Positions 36,053 to 48,999 are shown, counted from the first letter of the stretch. The stretch: 64,000 bases of DNA from Gammaproteobacteria bacterium (GCA_003137095.1 PLET01000071.1:1455-65454); one strand, 5' to 3'. Numbers and translations are program-made. The notes: generated by a model not told the origin, from the sequence alone.

Positions 36053-38524
36053 CTAAATGTGGGCGCCCAGATAGGCGCACAGTCGCAGCAGATCCGAAAA
36101 CACGCCACCGGCCGTGACCTCCGGACCCGCACCGGGTCCCTGGACGATCAACGGATTGTCGCAGTAGCGGCGCGTCGCGAAGCGCACGACGTTGTCGGTC
36201 AGGGCGATGTTGGCAAACGGATGCTTGCGGTCGAGCCGCGTCAGTCCCACGGTGGCCTTGCCGGCCGCATCGACGCGCCCCACATAGCGCAGTACCTGGT
36301 GGTTGCCGCCGGCGTCGGCGAGCATCGCCGCCATGTCGGCATCGAACTGCGGCAGTCGCTGCATGAATTCGTCGATGCCGCACTTTTCGAGATCCTTGGG
36401 CACGAGTCCTTCGACCTGTACATCGGACATTTCCAAGGTCAGCCCCATTTCGCGCCCGAGGATGATGAGCTTGCGGGCGACATCCATTCCCGACAGATCA
36501 TCACGGGGATCCGGTTCAGTGTAGCCCTTCTGCCTGGCCGAGCGGACGATCGATGAGAACGCCTCGCGGCCGTCGAACACATTGAACAGATACGCCAGGG
36601 TTCCGGAGAAAATACCCTCGATGCTGATGATTTCGTCGCCGGTTTCCCGCAGATCACGCAACGTCTGGATGATCGGCAATCCGGCGCCGACGGTGGCCTC
36701 GTACAGATAATGCGCACCGGCCGCCCGGCTCGCCTCGCGCAGCGCGCGGTAGTAAGGCATCGAGCCGCTGTTGGCCTTCTTGTTGGGGGTCACAACATGA
36801 ATCCCGCGCCGCAGCCACGCATCGTAATGTCCCGCCACCTCGGCGCTCGCCGTGCAGTCGATGATGACCGAATGCGGTATGTAATCGGCCTGCACGTGAT
36901 CGGTGAATTTCACCAGATCGCTGGCCTCGCCCGCCACGCTCAGCTTCTGTGCCCAGTGATCGATGTCGATCGCCGTTGCGTCGAGCAGCATGCGTTTCGA
37001 GCCGAGCACCGCCCGGACGCGCAAATCCACGTTCAGGGCGCGCAGCCGCCCGACCTGCGTCGCCAGCTGCGCCAGCAGGACTCGGCCCACGGTGCCGGGA
37101 CCCACCAGGCCGATCGACAGGGTGTTTGGCGACAGGTAGAAGCCCGCGTGCACGGCGCGCAGCGCCTTGGCGGCGCCCTTCCCGTCGACGACCACCGAAA
37201 TGTTGCGCTCGGAGGCGCCCTGAGCGATGGCCCGCACGTTCACCCCGGCGTCTCCCAGCGAATTGAAGACCTTGGCCGCCACGCCGTGTGCACCCGCCAT
37301 GCCGTCGCCCACCACGGCCAGGATGGAGAGCCCGAGATCAACATCCACGCTTTGAATCTGCCCGTCGCGAAGCTCGGCGTCGAATGCGCGGCGCACCGCC
37401 TCCTCGGCCCGCACCGCCTGCGCCTGCGGAATCGCGAAGCAGATGGAATGCTCGGAGCTGCCCTGCGAAATGACGATCACGGATATGCCGGCATCGCGCA
37501 GCGCGCCGAACAGCCGATGTGCCGTGCCCGGCACGCCGATCATGCCCGCACCCTCGAGGTTCACCATGGCCACCGGATCGATCGTGGTGATGCCCTTGAC
37601 CGTGAGCGCCGAGGTCGGCTGCGCGCAGATCAGCGTTCCCGGCTTCTGCGGCGCGAAGGTGTTGCGGATGTAAATCGGGATGTCGCGCGCGACAGCGGGT
37701 TCCATGGTCTGCGGATGAATAACCTTGGCGCCGAAGTATGCGAGCTCCATCGCCTCGTTGTAGGACAGCTGGTCGATCACCTGGGCGTTCGGCACGAGCC
37801 GCGGATCCGCAGACAGAACCCCATCCACGTCCGTCCAGATATGGATCTCGGCCGCGTTGAGCAAGGCGCCGAAAATCGAACCGGAGAAGTCGCTGCCGTT
37901 GCGGCCGAGGGTGGTCTGGATGCCCTTGGGCGTGGTCGCCACATATCCCGGCAGCACCAGGCGGCCGGTGAAGGGATGCGGCACCAGACTGTACAGGTTG
38001 CGCTCGCTCGACTGCCACTGCACGGCGGGACCGAGCGAACCCCACTCGACCACCACCACCAGGCGCGAATCCACCCAGAGCACCTCGCCCTTGATGCCGG
38101 CGCGTTCGATGAGATACGACGAGAACAGGCGCGTCGACCACAGTTCGCCGAAACCCGCCACCACGTCGCGCACGGATTCCGGCGCCGAGCGGATCAGTCG
38201 CACCGTCTGCAGCATGCCGGCGATGTCGCGGATGTCGCCTTCGAGTTCCGCGCTGAAGGCGGCACGCGCACCCTCCGGCAGCAGGGTGCGCGCCAGATCG
38301 GCGTGCCGCGCCTGGATTGCGTCGAGGGCCGCCGCGAAATCGCCGTGCGGCTTCTCTGCGAGGGACACCAGAGCGAGCAGGTCGTCGGTCACGCCGCGGC
38401 ACGCGGACAGCACCACGGCTTCGCGCGGATTGGCCGATTTCTCGACGATATCCGCCACGCGCTGGAAGCAGCCCGCGTCGGCGACGCTCGAGCCGCCGAA
38501 TTTATGTACGACCCATTTATCCAT
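36053..38524 (-). CDS. thrA: bifunctional aspartokinase/homoserine dehydrogenase
   Basis: This 823-residue enzyme carries out steps 1 and 3 of the aspartate pathway. The kinase half opens with WVVHKFGGSSVADAGCF and has TTLGRNGSDFSGSIFGALLNA. Two ACT-type regulatory segments follow (ISVIVISQGSSEHSICFAIP; NVRAIAQGASERNISVVVD). The dehydrogenase starts at about residue 455 with LSIGLVGPGTVGRVLLAQL and contains VVTPNKKANSGSM and ATVGAGLPIIQTL. Length and fusion match the gammaproteobacterial form. Feedback inhibition by threonine is expected from the ACT domains. The 55-bp gap after ygiQ holds no recognisable attenuator or leader peptide. Confidence 0.97.
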   Translation of the reverse strand: MDKWVVHKFGGSSVADAGCFQRVADIVEKSANPREAVVLSACRGVTDDLLALVSLAEKPHGDFAAALDAIQARHADLARTLLPEGARAAFSAELEGDIRDIAGMLQTVRLIRSAPESVRDVVAGFGELWSTRLFSSYLIERAGIKGEVLWVDSRLVVVVEWGSLGPAVQWQSSERNLYSLVPHPFTGRLVLPGYVATTPKGIQTTLGRNGSDFSGSIFGALLNAAEIHIWTDVDGVLSADPRLVPNAQVIDQLSYNEAMELAYFGAKVIHPQTMEPAVARDIPIYIRNTFAPQKPGTLICAQPTSALTVKGITTIDPVAMVNLEGAGMIGVPGTAHRLFGALRDAGISVIVISQGSSEHSICFAIPQAQAVRAEEAVRRAFDAELRDGQIQSVDVDLGLSILAVVGDGMAGAHGVAAKVFNSLGDAGVNVRAIAQGASERNISVVVDGKGAAKALRAVHAGFYLSPNTLSIGLVGPGTVGRVLLAQLATQVGRLRALNVDLRVRAVLGSKRMLLDATAIDIDHWAQKLSVAGEASDLVKFTDHVQADYIPHSVIIDCTASAEVAGHYDAWLRRGIHVVTPNKKANSGSMPYYRALREASRAAGAHYLYEATVGAGLPIIQTLRDLRETGDEIISIEGIFSGTLAYLFNVFDGREAFSSIVRSARQKGYTEPDPRDDLSGMDVARKLIILGREMGLTLEMSDVQVEGLVPKDLEKCGIDEFMQRLPQFDADMAAMLADAGGNHQVLRYVGRVDAAGKATVGLTRLDRKHPFANIALTDNVVRFATRRYCDNPLIVQGPGAGPEVTAGGVFSDLLRLCAYLGAHI

Positions 38525-38579
38525 GCTTCAGGCGCACGCTCCCAAAAGGCGCAGATTATGCACTATTGAAACCGGACAT

Positions 38580-40685
<2,106 letters not shown>

Positions 40686-40695
40686 CGCCGGGATT

Positions 40696-42183
40696 TCAGC
40701 CGATGTCCACCGGCACGTAGATCTGGGCACCGTCACGCTGGATCAGCAAGGCCAGGCTGTGTCCCGCGCGCGCCACCTCGCGCTTCAGATCCGCCACCGT
40801 CGCCACACCGGCGCCATTGACGCCGAGCACCACATCGCCGGCCTGCACGCCGGCCGCCAGCGCCGGCCCGGTCACGTCCTCCACCACCAGCCGACCGTGG
40901 GTGTGCAGTTCCTGTTGTTCCTCGGGATCGAGCGCACGCACCGCAAGACCGAGTTTGCCGCCGTCGGATTCGCTCTCGTTGCGGGCGGCCTGTGCGGGCT
41001 CGTCCTCCAGCATCACCGTGCGCACCATCACCTCGGTGGCCTTGCGATCGCGCCAGACGCCGAGTCGCGCCTCGCTGCCCGTGGGCAGCGCCGCGATCAC
41101 CGAGGGCAGATCCAGGGAGCGTTGAATGGTCTTGCCGTTGACGCTGGTGATGACATCGCCCGGCTTCAGACCGGCACGCTCGCCGGGGCTCTTCGGTTCC
41201 ACCGCGCTGATCAGGGCACCGTGGGGCGTTCCGAGACCAAAGGTCTGCGCCAGTTGCTGATTGACCTCCTGCACCGCGACGCCGATGCGGCTGCGGCTGA
41301 CCTTGCCGTTGCGCTGCAGCTGCTCCTTGACATTGAGCGCCAGATCGATGGGGATGGCGAAGGACATGCCCATGAAGCCGCCCGTGCGGCTGTAAATCTG
41401 CGAATTGATGCCGATCACCTGGCCGTCCAGATTGAACAGCGGACCGCCGGAATTGCCGGGATTGACGGCGGCGTCGGTCTGGATGAACGGCACGTAGTTC
41501 TCATCCGGCAACGCGCGCGCCGTGGCGCTGATCACGCCGGCGGTCACGCTGTTCTCGAAGCCGAATGGCGAGCCGATCGCCACCACCCACTGGCCGGCCC
41601 GCAGCCGAGCCGGATCGCCGAATCGCACCGCCGGCAGACCGGAGGCGGCGATCTTGATCAAGGCGACGTCGCTGCGCCGGTCGACCCCGATGACCTTGGC
41701 GGCAAACTCGCGCCGGTCGGTCAGCTTGACCGTGACCTCGGCGGCGTCCGCCACCACGTGGGCGTTGGTGAGCACGTAGCCGTCCGCGCTGACGATGAAT
41801 CCGGAGCCGATGCCGCGCGCCGGCGGCGCATGGTCGTTGGGCATTTGATACCGATGGAAGAATTGCGACAGGGGGTCTCCACCCTCGCCCGTTTCGCCGG
41901 CTTCACCGCCTCGTTGCGGCTTTTCCACGACGCTGATATTGACCACCGACGCGCCGTTCTGTTCGACCAGATCGGAGAAATCCGGCAATCCGCCGACATG
42001 GACCTGGGAAGAGGCCGGCACGGGCACGGGCGCCGGCATGGTCGCGGGCGCGGCCGCCAGCGCCGGGGCCGCCCGATTGTCATCGGGTACCGTTCCCGCG
42101 TCGGCATTCGAGCGTTGATGCGCGACCACCACGATCAACACACCCGCCACGGCCGCGAGGGACCAGGTTCTGATGCTTCCCAT
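40696..42183 (-). CDS. Do family serine endopeptidase (DegP/DegQ-like)
   Basis: This 495-residue periplasmic protease-chaperone has a membrane or signal segment ([18 protein letters not shown]) and a Pro/Ala-rich linker. The trypsin-like domain has the triad in [13 protein letters not shown] (His), [10 protein letters not shown] (Asp) and [18 protein letters not shown] (Ser). Two PDZ domains follow (about 290-380 and 410-490: [39 protein letters not shown]). AAAGGA lies before the ATG at a good distance. The gene is divergent from the kinase gene and precedes ygiQ. DegP, DegQ and MucD types cannot be separated safely. Confidence 0.93.
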   Translation of the reverse strand: MGSIRTWSLAAVAGVLIVVVAHQRSNADAGTVPDDNRAAPALAAAPATMPAPVPVPASSQVHVGGLPDFSDLVEQNGASVVNISVVEKPQRGGEAGETGEGGDPLSQFFHRYQMPNDHAPPARGIGSGFIVSADGYVLTNAHVVADAAEVTVKLTDRREFAAKVIGVDRRSDVALIKIAASGLPAVRFGDPARLRAGQWVVAIGSPFGFENSVTAGVISATARALPDENYVPFIQTDAAVNPGNSGGPLFNLDGQVIGINSQIYSRTGGFMGMSFAIPIDLALNVKEQLQRNGKVSRSRIGVAVQEVNQQLAQTFGLGTPHGALISAVEPKSPGERAGLKPGDVITSVNGKTIQRSLDLPSVIAALPTGSEARLGVWRDRKATEVMVRTVMLEDEPAQAARNESESDGGKLGLAVRALDPEEQQELHTHGRLVVEDVTGPALAAGVQAGDVVLGVNGAGVATVADLKREVARAGHSLALLIQRDGAQIYVPVDIG

Positions 42184-42374
42184 TGAATTACGTCCTTTCA
42201 AAAAAACCACTGCTGAATCAGCCGTAAAGACCGTCGCCCAGGGCCTTTGGTTTCAATTTTCAGGCGCAAATGCGAAGATTGCGCCCAAGTTTAACTGCAA
42301 TTGATCAAATACCGGCAAACCATGGCGCAATCCGCCCTATCCGCCCGATCCGCCCGGCACGCCCGCCCGTTTTG

Positions 42375-43625
42375 ATGAACAGCCCCCGGCTGCTGGTCAT
42401 CGGCTGCGAACCCAAACGCCTCGAATGGCTGACGCACCATATCACCAGTCGCTGGCCCGACGCGCGGGTATGGGCGGCCGCGCCCGCCGAGCCCGCGGCG
42501 CTGATCCGGGAGATCGACGATCGGGAGCCCGATGCGTTGATCTTGCACATCGACTTCGGCACCGAGGCGACGGCCGACGAGGGCATGGAGCGGCTGCGCC
42601 GGCTGCTGCTGCTGCGGGTCGGCCTGTATTGCATCGTGCTCGCCAATCACGGCACGGAACTCTCGGCGGTGCGGGCGCTCAAGGCCGGCGCCAAGGACTA
42701 TCTGCCGCTGGCACGCATCAGCCACGAGGCGCTGCTCGCGGCGGTCGCCGAGGCGGCGGTCAAGCGCTACGAGATCGAACCCGCGGATCGCGCGCTGCTG
42801 CCTGCCGGCGACGACGGCCCCTCCCTGCAGGTGCCGGGTTACGTCATCGTCAAGGAAATTGCCACCAGCAATTTTTCGGCCGTCTACCTCGCCCGCAGCG
42901 AACGGCTGCGCCGCAATGTCGTGCTCAAGGCCATGTCGCTCGGCAACAGCGAGCGGGAGATCGAGGACGCCGAGCGATTTGCGCGCGAATATGAAATCAT
43001 CTCCAGTATCAGGCATCCGGCCATCGCCGAGATCTACGACTTTGGCACCCTGCCCGACCATCTCTACCTGGCCATGGAGTACTTCCCCTGCGGAGATCTG
43101 CGCGATCGCCTGCGAAATCCGCTCAGCATGGACGAAAGCCTGTTTTACCTGCGTTCTATTGCCGCAGCGCTGCGCGGGATCCACGTGTTCGGCGTATTGC
43201 ACCGCGATCTGAAGCCCGCGAACGTGATGCTGCGCGAGGACAACTCCCCCGTGCTCATCGATTTCGGCCTGGCGCGCCGCGCGATGGACAACGGCGAGAT
43301 GACGGGCATCGGCACCGTGCTCGGCTCGCCCTATTACATCAGTCCGGAACAGGCCCAGGGCCATCGGGTCGACGCGCGCACCGACTTGTACAGCTTGGGC
43401 GTGATCTTTTATGAAATGCTCACCGGCCGGAAGCCCTACCAGGGGCGCAGCGCCATCGAGATCATGAAGCAGCATGCCGCCGCGCCCATACCCAGGCTGC
43501 CCGCCCCGCTTGCGGATCAGCAACCGCTCATCGACCGGCTGATGGCGAAGGAGGCGATCTCCCGGTTTGCCTCGGCCGACGAGCTGCTGGCGCAATTGGA
43601 TTCGAAGGCCTCGGCGATCGCTTGA
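42375..43625 (+). CDS. serine/threonine protein kinase with N-terminal degenerate receiver domain
   Basis: This 416-residue cytoplasmic protein starts with a CheY-like fold (PRLLVIGCEPKRLEWLTHHI, EPDALILHIDFG, CIVLANHGTELSAVRALKAGAKDYLPL). That domain lacks the acidic pair, the Thr/Ser and the Lys of a working receiver. From about residue 155 an Hanks-type kinase follows: VVLK, HRDLKPANVML, IDFGLARR, GSPYYISPEQAQG. Its nucleotide loop reads IATSNFSAVYLAR, with every usual glycine replaced, while the other catalytic residues are intact. There is no membrane helix or sensor tail. A CheA-like gene follows 126 bp downstream on the same strand. The ATG at 42375 is the first that gives the receiver N-terminus. 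Confidence 0.87.
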   Translation: MNSPRLLVIGCEPKRLEWLTHHITSRWPDARVWAAAPAEPAALIREIDDREPDALILHIDFGTEATADEGMERLRRLLLLRVGLYCIVLANHGTELSAVRALKAGAKDYLPLARISHEALLAAVAEAAVKRYEIEPADRALLPAGDDGPSLQVPGYVIVKEIATSNFSAVYLARSERLRRNVVLKAMSLGNSEREIEDAERFAREYEIISSIRHPAIAEIYDFGTLPDHLYLAMEYFPCGDLRDRLRNPLSMDESLFYLRSIAAALRGIHVFGVLHRDLKPANVMLREDNSPVLIDFGLARRAMDNGEMTGIGTVLGSPYYISPEQAQGHRVDARTDLYSLGVIFYEMLTGRKPYQGRSAIEIMKQHAAAPIPRLPAPLADQQPLIDRLMAKEAISRFASADELLAQLDSKASAIA

Positions 43626-43751
43626 CATATTGCCGGCGCGGAGCGACCGGCGTCACACTCGTCGGCAACTGCGCGGCGATATGTCATCGCGAATGCCAGG
43701 CTGTGACAGCCGTCAAACTCTATTGCGGCGGCCTTTGGCACTCTGCGATGG

Positions 43752-45368
43752 ATGTTCATCTCAAACAAGCGTCACGAGCGCGAGAAACAGGCCCTGGTCG
43801 CCACCAACAAGGTGCTGACCGAGGCGATTCTCGGCAACATCTCGCAAGGACTGCTGTTTCTCGATTCCAAGGGTAAGATCATGCCGCAGGTGTCGCAGTC
43901 GCTGGCGGCCTTGTTCAGGCGCCGCGATTTCAACAATCTGAGCTTCGAGAAGCTGCTCATGCCGCACGTGACGGCGAAGGTCATGAGCCGCGTGCGCAAT
44001 CACCTGGCCGGCTTGCGCGAATCGGCGTCGCGCGAATCGGATGCCGCCGCCGCCCTCACCGACGTCGAAGTGCGGCTGAAGAACGACGACGGCTCCTTTG
44101 ACCGCGCTCATTTCGCCTTCGAATTCACCTCGCTCGAAGCCGCCGAAGCGGGCATGTGGATGGTCCGGGTGACCGACATCACCGGGCGCGTGCAGCAGGA
44201 ACACGAGCTCGCGGAGTTGCGCGCTCAGCTGCAGACCCACGCCGAGATGCTGCGCAGCATCCTGCGCCTGGGCAGGGCGCGCTTTGCGACGGCATTGCAG
44301 AAGATCGCCGGTGCGATGAAATCGATCAACGAGATCCTCAAGAAACCCGCCCGCGAGGAAGGTGCGTTTCGCCACAAGCTCGAGGAAACCTTGGACGAGG
44401 TGGATCGGATCCGGCGCGCGGGCAAGGCCGTCAAGCTGACGGCGATGGAAAATGCCGCCCGCGATTTCGAGGATGCACTGCATGAATTGGGCAGCCGCCC
44501 CACCCTGAGCGGCAGCGACTTCCTGCCGTTGGCGGTCAAGCTCGACGCGCTGTTCGGTCAATTCGCCATGGTCCGCGCCCTCATGACCACTCCCCGCCCG
44601 GCGCATCGGGCAGTCGAGCGCGAACCCGGCGTGGAGCGCCGGCGATCCCGGGCCGCTGGCGCCTTGGCGGGCGCCCTGAAGATCGACGCCCTGATCGGCG
44701 AGCCCGCCGGCGCGCACTCCGACACGCGCAACACCCAGGCCGGCGGACTGGAGAGCGCGCTCGTCGCCCTGGCCGAGCACATTGCGCTCGAACAGGGCAA
44801 GCACGCGGCCCTCGAATGCGCGGGTCTCGAGCTCGTGCCGCAGCAATACCAGACGCCGCTGAAGAACATTGCGGTGCAGCTCATCCGCAATGCGGTGATT
44901 CACGGCATAGAGACCGCGGAGGAGCGGGCGCGCAGCGGCAAACCCGACCAAGGCACGATGCGCATGGAGTTCACCGCGCTCGAGGATGGCGGTTACGAGC
45001 TGCTGTTCCAGGACGATGGTCGCGGACTGGATCCCGACCATGTACGCCGCACCGCCGTCGAGAAGGGCCTGATCAGTACCGAAGCGGCCGACAAGCTGCG
45101 CGATCGTCAGGCCATCAAACTGATTTTCAAGGCGGGATTCACCACCGCGACGGAATCGGCCGCCGCCGCGGCCCAGGGCACCGGTCTGGCATTCGTGCGC
45201 CGCTACGTGCATCAGGCCGGCGGAAAAATCGCCCTGGCCAGCCTGCAAGGCCACGAAGTGAGATTCAAGGTCTGTCTGCCGCCCATCGAGGCCACGGGCC
45301 ACAGCGGCGTCGCCGGCTCGGACGCGGAGTTGGATGCCGAGGACCCCGACGCCGCCCGCGTCGCCTAG
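43752..45368 (+). CDS. CheA-like histidine kinase-type ATPase with PAS-like N-terminus
   Basis: This 538-residue soluble protein has a PAS-like region (KVLTEAILGNISQGLLFLDSKGKI, about 15-150) and a coiled helix (QQEHELAELRAQLQTHAEML). A four-helix region (165-250) resembles an HPt bundle but has no HxxKG phosphorylation motif that I can see. The HATPase_c domain is of the CheA class, with N-box LIRNAVIHGIETAEERARSGKPDQG, QDDGRGLDPDHVRRTAVEKGLI and TGLAFVRRYVHQAGGKI. No CheW-like domain follows. It shares a CTAG stop with the convergent carboxylase gene. The preceding gene is a receiver-like/Ser-Thr kinase fusion, a likely partner. Confidence 0.8.
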   Translation: MFISNKRHEREKQALVATNKVLTEAILGNISQGLLFLDSKGKIMPQVSQSLAALFRRRDFNNLSFEKLLMPHVTAKVMSRVRNHLAGLRESASRESDAAAALTDVEVRLKNDDGSFDRAHFAFEFTSLEAAEAGMWMVRVTDITGRVQQEHELAELRAQLQTHAEMLRSILRLGRARFATALQKIAGAMKSINEILKKPAREEGAFRHKLEETLDEVDRIRRAGKAVKLTAMENAARDFEDALHELGSRPTLSGSDFLPLAVKLDALFGQFAMVRALMTTPRPAHRAVEREPGVERRRSRAAGALAGALKIDALIGEPAGAHSDTRNTQAGGLESALVALAEHIALEQGKHAALECAGLELVPQQYQTPLKNIAVQLIRNAVIHGIETAEERARSGKPDQGTMRMEFTALEDGGYELLFQDDGRGLDPDHVRRTAVEKGLISTEAADKLRDRQAIKLIFKAGFTTATESAAAAAQGTGLAFVRRYVHQAGGKIALASLQGHEVRFKVCLPPIEATGHSGVAGSDAELDAEDPDAARVA

Positions 45369-47317
45369 CCGCTCAGCTCGATCAGAAAATCGCCTGCGGC
45401 AACCCGCTCGCCCGGGGCGTGCACCACGCGCGCGACCACCCCGCCGCGCGGCGCGGTCAGGGTATGTTCCATTTTCATCGCCTCGACGGTCACGAGCGGC
45501 GCGCCCTCTGCGACCTGTTGACCCACGCGCACATGCACCGCAACCACCGTTCCCGGCAAGGGCGTGCGCAGCGAACCCTCGGCGGCCGGTGCGGCGACCC
45601 CCAATGCATCCTCGGTTAGAGCTTGGATCAGGACCACGTGGCCACCGGGCCGGAACAGGTGCAGCTCCCGGCCGCGTTCCGTCACACGGCTGCGGCGCAA
45701 CCGGCCCGCCACCTCGATGCAGATCGATTCGCCGGTGCGCGCCGCGATGCCGGCGGCATATTCGCATTCGCCAACCCGCGCAATCCAGCCTTCCGCGGCC
45801 CGGCTGAGGGTCACCGTGCGATCGCCGAAGCGCCGCTCGCTGCGGGCCGCGGCGCCGAGCCGCCAGCCGCCGCTGTCCGCCCACAGATCATCCGGTGCGG
45901 CGCCGCTTTGTGCGTGCCACAGGGCCGCCGTGATCAGGTCCAGATCGTCTGCGGCGGGTTCCGCCATCGCCAGGTGCGGGCCGCGGCGCACCAGAAAGTC
46001 GGTGTTGATCGCGCCGGCCAGGAACTCTCCGTCGGCCAGCACGCTCGACAACAGGGCGCGATTGCTGGCGACGCCCGCCAGCTCGATAGCGGCCACCGCC
46101 CGGCCCAGAAGCGCGCAGGCCACGCTGCGCGTTTCCCCCCAGGCGATGACTTTGCCGAGCATCGGATCATAGTAGCTCGACACCTCATCGCCCGCATCCA
46201 CGCCGGCGTCCACGCGTACGCCGTCGGCCGCCGGCCAGCGCAGGTGCGCGATCCGCCCAACGCTCGGCAGATAGTCCCGGGCCGGATCCTCGGCATACAG
46301 CCGCGCTTCGATCGCAGCGCCATGGGCCGCGAGATTCCCGAATGACGCCGGCAGTCGCTCGCCGGCAGCGATGCGCAGCTGCCATTCGACCAGGTCGATG
46401 CCCGTGATGAGTTCGGTCACCGCATGTTCGACCTGCAGGCGCGTATTCATCTCCATGAAATAAAACTGTTGCCCGTCGTCCATCAAAAACTCCACCGTTC
46501 CGGCGCTCGAGTAGTCGACGGCGCGCGCCGTCCTGACCGCAGCCTCGGCCATCGCGGCGCGCACCTCGGGCCGGATCCCGGGCGCCGGCGCCTCTTCGAT
46601 GACTTTCTGGTGGCGCCGCTGGATGGAACAGTCGCGATCGAACAGCGGCAGTACGGTGCCGTGCCGATCCGCCAGGATCTGCACCTCGACGTGGCGCGCA
46701 TGCGGAAAATAACGCTCCAGCAGCAGGCGGCCGTCACCGAACGCGGCGCGCGCCAGACGCTGCGCGGATTCCACCGCGCCGGACACCTGTGCCGCGGATT
46801 CCACCACCTGCATGCCCTTGCCGCCGCCGCCCGCGCTCGCCTTGATGATCAGCGGGAAGCCGATCCGCACCGCCTCGGTGCACAGCCGCCCGATGGATTG
46901 GTCCTCGCCGTGATACCCGGGCGCCCCCGGCACGCCGGCATCCGACATGGCCGACTTTGCGGCGCTCTTCGACCCCATGGCCCGGATCGCCGCTGGCGGC
47001 GGTCCGACGAACGTCAAGCCGGCGTCGATGCAGGCCTGCGCGAAAGCGGCATTTTCGGACAGAAATCCATAACCCGGGTGCACGCAGTCGGCGCCCGCGC
47101 TGCGCGCCACCGCGATGATCCGCGCCGTGTTCAGATAGCTGTCGGCGGCCGGCGCCGCCCCAAGCCAATAGCTCTCGTCGGCCACGCGTACATGCCGCGC
47201 GCCGCGGTCCGCGTCGGAAAACACCGCGATCGAGGTGACGCCCATGCGCTGCGCGGTGCGCATGATGCGGCAGGCGATTTCCCCCCGATTGGCGATCAAC
47301 AGCCGTCGCATGGTCAC
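45365..47317 (-). CDS. biotin-dependent acyl-CoA carboxylase alpha subunit (methylcrotonyl-CoA carboxylase type)
   Basis: This 650-residue protein joins a biotin carboxylase ([65 protein letters not shown]) to a C-terminal biotin carrier domain. The carrier has the lysine in [16 protein letters not shown]. With the beta subunit overlapping upstream and isovaleryl-CoA dehydrogenase nearby, 3-methylcrotonyl-CoA is the likely substrate in leucine breakdown. Geranyl- or propionyl-CoA carboxylases are alternatives. GTG at 47317 overlaps the beta-subunit stop (GTGA), and ATG at 47311 is equally possible. Confidence 0.9.
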   Translation of the reverse strand: MTMRRLLIANRGEIACRIMRTAQRMGVTSIAVFSDADRGARHVRVADESYWLGAAPAADSYLNTARIIAVARSAGADCVHPGYGFLSENAAFAQACIDAGLTFVGPPPAAIRAMGSKSAAKSAMSDAGVPGAPGYHGEDQSIGRLCTEAVRIGFPLIIKASAGGGGKGMQVVESAAQVSGAVESAQRLARAAFGDGRLLLERYFPHARHVEVQILADRHGTVLPLFDRDCSIQRRHQKVIEEAPAPGIRPEVRAAMAEAAVRTARAVDYSSAGTVEFLMDDGQQFYFMEMNTRLQVEHAVTELITGIDLVEWQLRIAAGERLPASFGNLAAHGAAIEARLYAEDPARDYLPSVGRIAHLRWPAADGVRVDAGVDAGDEVSSYYDPMLGKVIAWGETRSVACALLGRAVAAIELAGVASNRALLSSVLADGEFLAGAINTDFLVRRGPHLAMAEPAADDLDLITAALWHAQSGAAPDDLWADSGGWRLGAAARSERRFGDRTVTLSRAAEGWIARVGECEYAAGIAARTGESICIEVAGRLRRSRVTERGRELHLFRPGGHVVLIQALTEDALGVAAPAAEGSLRTPLPGTVVAVHVRVGQQVAEGAPLVTVEAMKMEHTLTAPRGGVVARVVHAPGERVAAGDFLIELSG

Positions 47318-48927
47318 ATGCGAAACACGCCGAAGCGCGTCGGCACGATGGATTGGCTCTTGGCGAGCTGCAGCGTCATCCCCAACACCCGGCGCGTGTC
47401 CAGCGGATCGATGACACCGTCATCCCAGAGTCGCGCGGACGCGTAATAGGGCTTGCCCTGGCGTTCGAATTGTTCGCGTATCGGGGCTTTCAGCTGTTCT
47501 TCCTGCCCGGCGCTCATGGACTCGCCGGCGCGCAGCATCGCATCGCGCTTGATCGTAGCCAGCACGCTGGCGGCCTGTTCCCCGCCCATCACCGAGGTGC
47601 GTGCGTTCGGCCACTGGAACAGGAATCTGGGGGAGTACGCGCGCCCGCACATGGCGTAGTTGCCGGCACCGAAGCTGCCGCCGATGACCACGGTGTATTT
47701 CGGCACCGACGCGCAGGCGACCGCGGTGACGAGTTTGGCGCCGTCCTTGGCGATGCCCCCGGCCTCGGCCGCCCGTCCCACCATGAAACCGGCGATGTTC
47801 TGCAAAAAAACCAGCGGAAAACCTTCGCGGCAGCAAAGCTCTATGAAGTGCGCACCCTTCAACGCGCTTTCGGAGAACAGAATGCCGTTGTTCGCCAGGA
47901 TCCCGACCGTGGTGCCGTGGATGTCGGCGAAGCCGCAGACCAAGGTCGTGCCGTAGAGGGCCTTGAACTCGTCGAGCCAGGAGCCGTCGACCAGGCGCGC
48001 GATGATCTCGCGCACATCGTAGGGTTTGCGGGAATTCCTCGGAATGATGCCGTACAGGTCGGCCGGATCGGCCGCCGGCTCGCGCGCTCCCCCGGTCAGC
48101 GCCGCCGTGAGCGCCGCCGGCCGGGGCCGCAGCCTTGCCACTGCGCGGCGTGCGAACGCCAGCGCGTGCAGATCGCTTTCGGCGTAATAGTCCGTCACGC
48201 CGGATTGCCGGCAATGCACGTCGGCGCCGCCCAGGGATTCGGCGTCTATCTCCTCGCCCGTCGCCGCCTTGACCAGGGGCGGCCCCCCGAGAAACACCCG
48301 CCCTTGATTGCGCACGATGATGGCGTGATCGGACATGGCCGGTACATACGCGCCGCCGGCGGTGCATGAGCCGTGCACCACCGCGATTTGCGCAATGCCG
48401 CGGGCCGACAGCGTCGCCTGATTGAAGAATATGCGGCCGAAATGCTCCCGATCCGGGAAGACCTCGTCCTGTTTCGGCAGGAACGCCCCGCCGCTTTCCA
48501 CCAGATAGATGCAGGGCAGTTCGTTGTCGGCGGCGATTTCCTGTGCCCGCAGATGCTTCTTGACGGTGAGCGGGTAATACGTGCCGCCCTTGACCGTCGG
48601 ATCATTGGCCACCACCAGGCAGACACGCCCGGCGACGCGGCCGATGCCGGTGACCAGTCCGGCCCCGGGCAGCGCCTCGCCGTACACGTCCTGTGCCGCG
48701 AGCGGCGAGAGCTCCAGAAACGGCGCGCCCGGATCGAGCAGCGCGTCGATGCGCTCGCGTACCAGCAATTTGCCTGCCTGCCGATGCTTGTCGCGCGCCG
48801 CCTGGCTGCCACCCAGGGCATTGTGCTGCAGCGTGGCGCGTAGTTCGGTGACGAGATCCCGCAGATGCGTGCAGTTGTCGGCGAATTCCGCGGACCTGGG
48901 ATCGACCGTCGATGCGAGCTGGGCCAT
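47314..48927 (-). CDS. acyl-CoA carboxylase beta subunit (methylcrotonyl-CoA carboxylase type)
   Basis: This 537-residue carboxyltransferase fits MccB length. [108 protein letters not shown] and [14 protein letters not shown] are typical of the methylcrotonyl-CoA group. The ATG at 48927 fits the family. The track ORF continues backward through the divergent gene. It transfers the carboxyl group from biotin of the neighbouring alpha subunit and starts that operon. Confidence 0.92.
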   Translation of the reverse strand: MAQLASTVDPRSAEFADNCTHLRDLVTELRATLQHNALGGSQAARDKHRQAGKLLVRERIDALLDPGAPFLELSPLAAQDVYGEALPGAGLVTGIGRVAGRVCLVVANDPTVKGGTYYPLTVKKHLRAQEIAADNELPCIYLVESGGAFLPKQDEVFPDREHFGRIFFNQATLSARGIAQIAVVHGSCTAGGAYVPAMSDHAIIVRNQGRVFLGGPPLVKAATGEEIDAESLGGADVHCRQSGVTDYYAESDLHALAFARRAVARLRPRPAALTAALTGGAREPAADPADLYGIIPRNSRKPYDVREIIARLVDGSWLDEFKALYGTTLVCGFADIHGTTVGILANNGILFSESALKGAHFIELCCREGFPLVFLQNIAGFMVGRAAEAGGIAKDGAKLVTAVACASVPKYTVVIGGSFGAGNYAMCGRAYSPRFLFQWPNARTSVMGGEQAASVLATIKRDAMLRAGESMSAGQEEQLKAPIREQFERQGKPYYASARLWDDGVIDPLDTRRVLGMTLQLAKSQSIVPTRFGVFRM

Positions 48928-48974
48928 TGTCTTTGTTGGCTCCGGAGTGGCAAAATTGTCGGACAGTCGGATTA

Positions 48975-48989
48975 TCCAACATATTGGGA
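48975..48989. promoter_or_regulatory. candidate operator between mccB and isovaleryl-CoA dehydrogenase
   Basis: TCCAA-CATAT-TGGGA is an inverted repeat with one mismatch in the 72-bp divergent promoter region. It lies 11 bp before the dehydrogenase ATG. A second small repeat, TGTC-G-GACA, lies just upstream. The GntR-type regulator encoded two genes on could bind either. Confidence 0.3.
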
Positions 48990-48999
48990 CGCACTGACA

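Noticed and set aside
36053-38569. 619-residue plus-strand ORF opposite thrA (36710-38569)
   Set aside because: It is a shadow of thrA; the translation is His/Arg/Gln-rich without domains.
42337-42372. CCGCCC-type short repeats before the kinase gene as a microsatellite or extended N-terminus (IRPIRPIRPA)
   Set aside because: The repeat is short and imperfect, and the protein family begins at the ATG that follows. Translation from the earlier ATG gives no family similarity.
47420-48367. Long antisense ORF (315 aa) opposite the carboxylase beta subunit
   Set aside because: It is a GC-rich shadow with Arg/His/Gly-rich low-complexity translation, while the sense frame carries a full carboxyltransferase.
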